Assembly: GCA_028280735.1 (NCBI GenBank)
Contig: JANQLH010000287.1
Location: 1-38,010, forward strand
Source: SAR324 cluster bacterium
GTDB taxonomy: Bacteria > SAR324 > XYD2-FULL-50-16
Length of the DNA stretch: 38,010 bases
Direction of reading: 5' to 3'
Each line of letters begins with the position of its first letter. Within the stretch, counting starts at the first letter, position 1. The notes below the pieces were generated by a model. The model worked only from the letters and a program-made list of their open reading frames with translations, was not told where the DNA came from and did no database searches. A program made the position numbers and the translations under genes. Positions 32,437-38,010 of this stretch are shown here, one piece after another.

Positions 32437-32569
32437 AATAGTTTCAGTGTGTTGCGTGAAAGGTTTCGGGTCATGAGATGCGAAGCTTACAGCTCCGAAC
32501 AATTTCATGGGAACACGCCCAATCCCAAGGTTTCGGATTTATCTTGGCACGAGTAAACCCTTGTTGTTA
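32437..32569 (-). repeat. attC-like repeat 4 (diverged, interior replaced)
   Basis: Both ends follow repeat 5: GTAAACCCTTGTTGTTATC beside the vapC stop (plus-strand reading) and GTTTCAGTGTGTTGCGTGAA at the other side. The middle is different and contains the CGGGTCATGAGATGCGAAGC repeat. It looks like an attC-like site in which the central part was exchanged or invaded. Confidence 0.4.
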
Positions 32570-32950
32570 TCTTTTTGAATGGACCATGTAACCAGAATCC
32601 AACTGATCTGCTGCTTTCACTAGAGATTTGTCATATGTCCACAGAGGAATACTTGATAGAAGTGATGAGCCAAGTAAATGAACATCAACATACCCAATAC
32701 CAATGCGCATTAACTTGCGAGTTTCAATAAACGCCATTACTTCAGAGTGCTCGAGTACATCAACCTTTGGCAATGCTTCAAGCAATTGGATGATTTCGCC
32801 GCGGTTTTTGAGACTACCACAAGCTAATTCTCCAATGATGTATGGATGGCATGCGACTAATCCTTGCTCAAGTAACTGAACAAAATGCTTTAAGCCTTCC
32901 CTAAAATGGGTTACCCAAACTGAAGTATCTGCTAACACCAAATCAGGCAT
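32567..32950 (-). CDS. vapC: VapC-type toxin (PIN-domain ribonuclease)
   Basis: A 127-residue PIN-domain protein that would cut RNA (tRNA or rRNA in known VapCs). The acidic metal-binding residues are all present: D8 in LVLADTSVW, E41 in IIGELACG, D89 in GIGYVDVHLL and D107 in LWTYDKSL. Normal length. It overlaps vapB by 8 bases, which couples toxin to antitoxin translation. Confidence 0.92.
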   Translation of the reverse strand: MPDLVLADTSVWVTHFREGLKHFVQLLEQGLVACHPYIIGELACGSLKNRGEIIQLLEALPKVDVLEHSEVMAFIETRKLMRIGIGYVDVHLLGSSLLSSIPLWTYDKSLVKAADQLDSGYMVHSKR

Positions 32951-33140
32951 TTTCAGACCTCCGACGAGGAACTTGCTTCAATCCCTTTTCTGTTCCACCA
33001 AGTTTTGCAAGGCGTTTACTGCTTTCTTTTGCAATCAAGGCTTCAAGTCCAAGTCTCACCAAGGAAGTTTTCTCCTTGATCCCAGTTAGTTTTGAAGCCT
33101 TATTGATTAATTCATCTTCGATATTTAGCGTAGTCCTCAT
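32943..33140 (-). CDS. vapB: VapB-type antitoxin (ribbon-helix-helix)
   Basis: A 65-residue antitoxin. Seen: MRTTLNIEDELINKASKLTG, the typical ribbon-helix-helix start of VapB proteins of the type-II antitoxin family (VapB 'DUF2191'), then a helix with RLGLEALIAKESSKRLAKLG and a basic tail for toxin binding. It should repress its own promoter and neutralise VapC. Confidence 0.9.
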   Translation of the reverse strand: MRTTLNIEDELINKASKLTGIKEKTSLVRLGLEALIAKESSKRLAKLGGTEKGLKQVPRRRSENA

Positions 33141-33223
33141 GGTTTACTCCTATTTTGTTACAGGCTTTGTGCATACATTATAGGCATATAGTGATGCTTG
33201 ATACAACCATAAGGTTTAAGAAG

Positions 33224-33342
33224 ATAATGCCGGGTTTCAGTGGCCGCCCTGCAAGGTTTTTGTGTTTAAAAAGGATTGGCCGGGAATTTGGATATGTGGC
33301 TTCATCGAAGGCTGACTGTCCATAGCAAACCCTTGTTAACTA
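33224..33342 (-). repeat. attC-like repeat 5
   Basis: The clearest copy. On the minus strand it starts GTTAACAAGGGTTTGC and ends GGCCACTGAAACCCGGCATTA. GGGTTTGCTATGG faces CCACTGAAACCC, again with an unpaired base in the first arm. The interior has the shared TTCGATGAAG, ATCCAAATTCCCGGC and AAACACAAAAACCTTGCA. About 119 bp. Confidence 0.65.
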
Positions 33343-33389
33343 TTGCTCAGAATTAAGATGTTCTCACGGATGCATCTGATTATAAACAA

Positions 33390-33980
33390 TTATTGTGGTA
33401 TCAGTTTTGAGTCAGCCTTGGTTGCCCATTTACATTTTTTTTGTAATATACTGAAGTCCTTTTCAAAATCATCTCTAAATTCAGGTAATCGTGGTTTTAG
33501 ATCCCAAGTCCCAAGGTAGTTAATAGTACCACTCTCAATTTGGAATCCATATTTTGGATATTTATAGTTTTGTATACTTTCTTTGTCACTGCCTTTAAGA
33601 AAATCTTCAAGCTCCTTAATATCATTTGCTTTTATCAAATAATGAGTGGTTAGATTGAAGCCGTCTGAGTAAAAATAGAACAATAATTCCCAGTATCCGT
33701 TTGGGACTAAAACACAAAAATAGTTTTCTTTTGAGGTTGTCCAGGTCGATTTTACTATTAAATTCTTAATTTCTTGTGTATTGACATTTCTCAGTTGCAC
33801 AAATTGTTGAGTCCCACCACTGCCAAAACCAATATACTGAATTGATTTTCCATAAATAATAGCATTATTATCAGAGCCTATTTTATATGAGTTTTCCACT
33901 TCTTTAAAACTCATACTACAAGATGACAAGAAGCTTGCTAATAATAAAAAATATGCAAGTTTTAGAATTCTAGTTTTCAT
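33390..33980 (-). CDS. Lipoprotein of unknown function (cassette-like gene)
   Basis: A predicted 196-residue lipoprotein. From ATG 33980 the signal is LAYFLLLASFLSSC with the lipobox LSSC (C21); the frame is open 12 bases further. The mature part contains SIQYIGFGSGGTQQFVQLRN and GYWELLFYFYSDG, beta-rich without a motif that I recognise, and a basic C-terminal end. Codon use seems more AT-rich than in the tail genes. It lies between two attC-like repeats. Confidence 0.65.
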   Translation of the reverse strand: MKTRILKLAYFLLLASFLSSCSMSFKEVENSYKIGSDNNAIIYGKSIQYIGFGSGGTQQFVQLRNVNTQEIKNLIVKSTWTTSKENYFCVLVPNGYWELLFYFYSDGFNLTTHYLIKANDIKELEDFLKGSDKESIQNYKYPKYGFQIESGTINYLGTWDLKPRLPEFRDDFEKDFSILQKKCKWATKADSKLIPQ

Positions 33981-33997
33981 TTGATACTCCATTTTAA

Positions 33998-34176
33998 GTT
34001 AGCGCCTGGTTTTAGTAGCCGCGTGCAAGGTTTTTGTGTTTAAGAAGGATTGGCCGGAAATTTGGATAGTTGACCTTATCGAAGGCAGCGTGGCAGCCCA
34101 TTGCAAATACTCGTTCAACAAACGGTTCAAAATGTGGCTCTCTGGACTCACACAATCTAACCTTATTCGTTAGAAG
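33998..34176 (-). repeat. attC-like repeat 6 (long form)
   Basis: On the minus strand it runs from CTTCTAACGAATAAGG to AAAACCAGGCGCTAAC. TTTGCAATGGGCTGC faces GCGGCTACTAAAACC, partly paired. It shares with repeat 2 the outer module, here TTGTGTGAGTCCAGAGAGCC and GAACCGTTTGTTGAACGAG. The 183 bases between this repeat and the next gene contain nothing recognised. Confidence 0.55.
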
Positions 34177-34359
34177 ACTGTTCTAATTTGGATTCACTAT
34201 CCAGGGAAATATAGAAAATGACAAGCTGAATGTTTAAGGCCCGGATTTTTGAGTAGTGCTTTATTTGGGTATGTGAGGATGTTGAAGTGGAAGGCCTAAG
34301 CTTAGTTAATTTCTCTTAACGCAAGAACTCAGGCCAGATAGTTTAATATCCTTTTTTTA

Positions 34360-34713
34360 TTAATTCCATTTTGCAACTGTCGCAGTTAGTGCAACACAAA
34401 CACCTGCTGCTGACTCTCTTATATCTACAAGAGCGTCTCCTCCAACTAAACAAGCTTGCCTTTTAGCTTCATACAATTGATCACCATATTCACAATGTCT
34501 TCCATAATTCGCACCAACAGAGACCACCCCTAACTCAGTGTATCCTTTCTCAGGAAGTGCAGTCCGAAAAACCTCAATATCACAGTTCTCAGGTTTCGAT
34601 ATGGCTCCCTTATTTAACTCTGTGTAGTCGACATTCCTAACTAGTGCCCACCAGCAACCAGATAGGTTGGCTGTAACAACAATTGAAATAATCAATAATA
34701 GTATTTTTTTCAT
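34360..34713 (-). CDS. Small lipoprotein of unknown function (RcsF/DUF4156-like pattern)
   Basis: A 117-residue lipoprotein: signal LLLIISIVVTANLSGC, lipobox LSGC (C20). The mature domain has KGYTELGVVSVGANYG, then ACLVGGDALVDIRESAAGVC, with several cysteines. The pattern of a 'GxV' strand and a GGDALVDI helix-strand resembles small RcsF/DUF4156-type lipoprotein domains, but this is a loose similarity. It is the first gene of the cassette-like array in transcription order. Confidence 0.65.
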   Translation of the reverse strand: MKKILLLIISIVVTANLSGCWWALVRNVDYTELNKGAISKPENCDIEVFRTALPEKGYTELGVVSVGANYGRHCEYGDQLYEAKRQACLVGGDALVDIRESAAGVCVALTATVAKWN

Positions 34714-34819
34714 AACTTCTCTTGAGTTTACTGTTTAATTTGTTCTCGATTTCTAAAAGCTACTGAGCTTTGTAAACCAAACTGATTTTGTGGGTAACAG
34801 CACAACCATGCTCTACTTA

Positions 34820-35032
34820 TCAATATACTAGTTCCAATTTTTTCAGAACCGATTCGATCCCCTCAAAATCAGGTTCATTGATAACATGCGATAAATTGAA
34901 ATGACAAGGGGCTAGAACACACTTAGTAGGGAATGGTGTGTTGATATTTCAAGCTTGGTTTCGGTTATCTTTTCTTGAATGCGAACAAAAACCTGACAAT
35001 TCCATTGATTCCATCTTTCCTCTTCAAACGCT
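34820..35032 (-). pseudogene. Possible decayed coding fragment
   Basis: Reading on the minus strand gives AFEEERWNQWNCQVFVRIQE, KITETKLEI and, after a change of frame, NTPFPTKCVLAPCHFNLSHV ending KKLELVY at 34820. It has the look of a broken gene, but there is no start, no family match and one frameshift, so this is weak. The rest of 34714-35483 holds only repeats. Confidence 0.25.
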
Positions 35033-35202
35033 AATTAGGTCTTAGGGGATCGATAAACCAAGTTGAGAATGGGAATTGTGTTAAGCTTGAGAAATAGATC
35101 CCTGGTTTATGTTTCAATTTTGGGATGTAGTCCTCTGTATTTGGGTGTTTTAAATTGTTTGGAACACAAATATTGAGTCAGCTTCGAAGAATGTTTTTAC
35201 TA

Positions 35203-35280
35203 GTCATTCCGGGCTTGACCCGGAATCCATTTGCAACTAATTGAAATGATTAATGGACCCCGGATCAAGTCCGGGGTGAC
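35203..35280. repeat. REP-like inverted repeat (CCGGGCTTGACCCGG type)
   Basis: GTCATTCCGGGCTTGACCCG (35203 on) and the reverse complement of CGGATCAAGTCCGGGGTGAC (to 35280) match over about 32 bases at both ends of a 78-base unit. Each arm is itself a small hairpin. This sequence type is a frequent intergenic palindrome in bacteria; a partial match lies at 388-415. Confidence 0.65.
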
Positions 35281-35294
35281 AAGTGTAACGTTTT

Positions 35295-35343
35295 GTCTAT
35301 TAAAATAGAAAAATCATAAATTTTACTATTGTGAGACAGTCTG
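35295..35343. repeat. Right half of palindromic element (family B, copy 3)
   Basis: GTCTATTAAAATAGAAAAAT and the following sequence up to GAGACAGTCTG match 32371-32419 with only about four differences. The left half is not found, so this is a truncated copy or one whose left part was replaced by the REP-like unit next to it. Confidence 0.6.
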
Positions 35344-35483
35344 CAAGTCCGGCATGACTAGATATTTTAATGATTACAAAACTTTAAAGGTTATTCTTAT
35401 TATGGGATAAGCCGAAGTGCCATCATCTCTAATGATAAAGAATATCATGACCTGTTGTCATCCTAGCCGGATCTTTTGACTAA

Positions 35484-37961
35484 ATGACATTGGGCCCTTT
35501 GAGGTCGTCGGAAGCCTTTTTTTTAATTCCCCACCAGCTTTATTCTATCGTGAAAATCAATAGTGATGTTTTTAGCAGGTTAAAACAAAACAGGAAGAAA
35601 ACAATCTTGGTATTGCTTTCCTTGCTTTTGATGTATGGCTTTGTGCTGTTCTGGACCTGCCTTCCTGATCCCCTGTTCACGGACCCGATCTCAACTGTTT
35701 TGGTCAGCAAAAAAGGAGCCCTGCTTGGTGCAAAAATCGCCGAAGATGAGCAATGGCGGTTTCCCTTGAGCGAAGGTGTACCCGAAAAATTTGCAACAGC
35801 GATCAGGATTTTTGAAGACAAACGGTTTTATTACCATCCGGGTGTTGATCCCATTGCCATGGCCCGCTCAATTTTTCTCAATCTGAAAGAGAAAAGGATT
35901 GTGAGTGGCGGCAGTACCATCAGCATGCAGGTCATTCGGCTGGCGCGAAAAAACAAAAAGCGTAGCTATGGTGAAAAAATCAAAGAGGTGTTTCTCAGTT
36001 TGAGGTTGGAACTCCGCTACTCTAAAGCCCAGGTTTTGGATCTTTATTCAGCTTACGCACCATTTGGCGGCAATGTAGTGGGGATTGAAGCCGCTTCTTT
36101 CAGATATTTCGGGCGCAAATCCAAGCAATTAAGCTGGGCCGAGAGCTGCCTGTTGGCAGTGCTGCCCAATAATCCTGCTTTATTGCATCCGGGCCGGAAT
36201 CGTGAACAACTGAAAAACAAACGGGACAGGCTTTTAAAACGACTAAAAGACCATCAAATTATTTCAGAATTGGAATACAAACTATCGATTATGGAGGAGC
36301 TCCCTCAAAAGCCTCATCCATTGCCTCGCAGGGCATCCCATCTTTTGGAGACCTTGAGTACTCAAAAAAAGCAATCGGGGAGATCATATGATCGGACCAT
36401 TATTAACTCAACCATCAACAAGGAATTTCAGGGAAAATTAACCAGGGTATTGAAGAACAGTTCAAGGAATCTGAGTGCTCGGGGTATCTATAACGGTGCA
36501 GCCATCGTGATTGATAACAATACATTGGAAGTTCTGGCCTATGTGGGCAATATTCAGACTGGCGATGGAGGGGGGCATGGTCAGGCAATCGATTTGATTC
36601 ACAGACCTCGCAGTACCGGGAGCATACTTAAACCTTTTTTATACGCCGCCATGCTGCAAAATGGTGAGTTGTTGCCTTCAACCCTGGTATCCGATGTACC
36701 TTCTCAATATTACGGTTATATACCTGAGAACTTCGACCGTAAATATCGCGGTGCGGTCCCTGCTCAAACTGCCCTGGCGAAATCTCTTAATATCCCCGCA
36801 GTTCGGATGCTGAAGAAATTTGGTATTCAGAGGTTTCACGATTTTTTGAACAATTTTGGTATGACCACCCTTCATAGAAGTGCCTCCGGGTATGGCTTAA
36901 CACTTATCCTGGGAGGAGCTGAAGGTACCCTGTGGGACGTCGCCGGTATGTATGCCAATCTGGCGAGAATAGCCAACCTTAACATCGATAGAGATGAGCT
37001 ATATGATGTTGAGTATCGTAGTTTGAAAATCGAAGACAGTCAGCAACAATCCTCCGGTCAAAGGGTGGAGATCAATCCCGGAACAGCATGGTTGACACTG
37101 GAGGCTTTGTTGGAAGTAGCCAGGCCTGGAATGGAGGGATTTTGGAAGAATTTCAGCAGCACTCAAAAAGTGGCATGGAAAACAGGAACCAGCTATGGAT
37201 TGAGGGATGCCTGGGCAGTGGGTGTGACCCCAAAGTTCACTGTAGGTGTTTGGGCTGGTAACGCCAGCGGTGAAGGCCACCCGGAGATCAGCGGTATTAA
37301 CACGGCAGCACCCATTTTGTTTGATATCCTTAATTTTCTTCCCAGGTCGGATTGGTTTTATGAACCGGTATACTTCCTAAAAGAAGCAAAAATATGCAAA
37401 CTAAGCGGCAGGCTGGCCGGCCCTCTTTGTGAAGGGGTGAAGATGAGTATTCCTATCAACTCAAATTATTCCGATTTGTGCCCCTACCATAAAAAAATTC
37501 ATCTGGATCAGACAGGTAAATACCAGGTCCACGGTAACTGTGAATCCGTCAACAATATGACTCATAAGTCCTGGTTTGTCCTGCCGCCGCTTCAAGAGTA
37601 CTACTATAGGAAATATAACTCCAAGTACCGCCCCCTACCGGAGCTTCGCGAGGACTGCAGACAGGAAATAGGTGACTCCCCGGGGTTTAAACCCTTGGAG
37701 TTGGTGTACCCGGCGAAAGGCACCGTCCTTTATATTCCAATTCAATTGAATGAGCAGAAAAGCCAAACAGTTTTCGAAGCCATCCACAGAATCCCCGAGA
37801 CCACAATATTCTGGCATTTAAACGATAGCTATATTGGGGCAACCAAAGACTTCCACAAACTCCCCTATACACCAAAACAAGGTAAACATACTCTCATCCT
37901 GGTTGATGAACAGGGCAATCGGGTTGAAAGAAAGTTCGAAGTGTTAGGTAAATCAAAATAA
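35484..37961 (+). CDS. pbpC: Penicillin-binding protein 1C (bifunctional transglycosylase/transpeptidase)
   Basis: An 825-residue class A penicillin-binding protein of the PBP1C type, anchored in the inner membrane and acting in peptidoglycan synthesis. Seen: membrane segment about 40-58 (TILVLLSLLLMYGFVLFW); glycosyltransferase domain with IRIFEDKRFYYHPGVD (catalytic E111) and GGSTISMQVIRL (142-153); transpeptidase domain with the SxxK motif S380-I-L-K383 in RPRSTGSILKPF, SxN at S434-L-N436, and KTG at 566-568; then a C-terminal PBP1C-type beta domain (about 735-825). All catalytic residues are intact. The start is uncertain: ATG 35484 has a weak ribosome-binding site and GTG 35550 is an alternative. 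It is the only complete plus-strand gene. Confidence 0.9.
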   Translation: MTLGPLRSSEAFFLIPHQLYSIVKINSDVFSRLKQNRKKTILVLLSLLLMYGFVLFWTCLPDPLFTDPISTVLVSKKGALLGAKIAEDEQWRFPLSEGVPEKFATAIRIFEDKRFYYHPGVDPIAMARSIFLNLKEKRIVSGGSTISMQVIRLARKNKKRSYGEKIKEVFLSLRLELRYSKAQVLDLYSAYAPFGGNVVGIEAASFRYFGRKSKQLSWAESCLLAVLPNNPALLHPGRNREQLKNKRDRLLKRLKDHQIISELEYKLSIMEELPQKPHPLPRRASHLLETLSTQKKQSGRSYDRTIINSTINKEFQGKLTRVLKNSSRNLSARGIYNGAAIVIDNNTLEVLAYVGNIQTGDGGGHGQAIDLIHRPRSTGSILKPFLYAAMLQNGELLPSTLVSDVPSQYYGYIPENFDRKYRGAVPAQTALAKSLNIPAVRMLKKFGIQRFHDFLNNFGMTTLHRSASGYGLTLILGGAEGTLWDVAGMYANLARIANLNIDRDELYDVEYRSLKIEDSQQQSSGQRVEINPGTAWLTLEALLEVARPGMEGFWKNFSSTQKVAWKTGTSYGLRDAWAVGVTPKFTVGVWAGNASGEGHPEISGINTAAPILFDILNFLPRSDWFYEPVYFLKEAKICKLSGRLAGPLCEGVKMSIPINSNYSDLCPYHKKIHLDQTGKYQVHGNCESVNNMTHKSWFVLPPLQEYYYRKYNSKYRPLPELREDCRQEIGDSPGFKPLELVYPAKGTVLYIPIQLNEQKSQTVFEAIHRIPETTIFWHLNDSYIGATKDFHKLPYTPKQGKHTLILVDEQGNRVERKFEVLGKSK

Positions 37962-37966
37962 TATAG

Positions 37967-37997
37967 ATTCCGGGTCATGAGATGCGAGGCTTGCGGC
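37967..37997 (+). repeat. Family C short repeat
   Basis: ATTCCGGGTCATGAGATGCG followed by AGGCTTGCGGC is a near copy of 27029-27059 (inside family B copy 1) and 32463-32497 (inside attC-like repeat 4). It lies just after the pbpC stop at the window edge, so the whole element there cannot be seen. Confidence 0.55.
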
Positions 37998-38010
37998 TAA
38001 TCCAATAGCC

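Noticed and set aside
30427-34176. A CRISPR-like array
   Set aside because: Repeats are 115-180 bases, imperfect and separated by whole genes, with no short uniform spacers.
34177-34359. A further gene between attC-like repeat 6 and the 117-residue lipoprotein
   Set aside because: No frame of useful length or start signal is present on either strand.

Overview
The window looks like a chromosomal segment of a Gram-negative (two-membrane) bacterium of moderate G+C. The evidence is a TolC-type outer-membrane exporter gene, several lipoproteins with lipoboxes, a penicillin-binding protein 1C and undecaprenyl-diphosphate phosphatase. I cannot place it in a phylum from sequence alone. No rRNA, tRNA or CRISPR array was seen. 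Several families of small palindromic, MITE-like repeats, an IS3-family end and several broken genes point to an accessory, repeat-rich region.

Region 1 (1-600) is the right end of an IS3-family insertion sequence followed by hairpin-rich intergenic repeats. Region 2 (614-15641, all minus strand) is a contractile phage-tail-like locus with no capsid, portal, terminase, integrase or recognisable lysis genes. Transcription order is: a Mu gp37/DUF1834-like protein, spike gpV, gpW/gp25, sheath FI, tube FII, tail-assembly chaperone E with an apparent -1 frameshift extension E', a 597-residue protein in the tape-measure position, two baseplate-J-family proteins, gpI, a collar-type tail fibre, gpU, gpX (LysM-like), gpD, and last a AAA+ ATPase. 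The structural genes are of P2 / R-type pyocin type, with gpV and gpD as separate proteins. The terminal AAA+ ATPase has the architecture seen in extracellular contractile injection systems (Afp15/Pvc15-like). This hybrid is the most interesting object in the window. A MITE-like element sits inside the operon between gp25 and the sheath gene.

Region 3 (15642-26600) holds an AT-rich probable promoter region, a DUF4143-type ATPase with palindromic upstream sites, an efflux operon (TolC, HlyD and two ABC-2 permeases, no ATPase gene), two tandem small secreted paralogues with a possible LTxxQ motif, a SIMPL-domain lipoprotein, a galU fragment, small membrane proteins, an unrecognised interrupted reading frame and a GFA-family zinc protein. 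Region 4 (26600-29590) has a frameshifted acetyltransferase remnant, palindromic elements, a DUF2459 lipoprotein, a GNAT acetyltransferase and a membrane-anchored hypothetical protein.

Region 5 (29590-34720) is uppP followed by an array of small minus-strand genes: lipoproteins, a RelE/ParE-type toxin-antitoxin pair, a VapBC pair and a membrane protein. They are separated by six related ~115-180 bp repeats whose ends fold back with a single unpaired base, in the manner of integron attC sites. No integrase is in the window, so this resembles an integrase-less attC cluster (CALIN). Region 6 (34720-38010) is repeat-rich spacer and a plus-strand pbpC-like gene.
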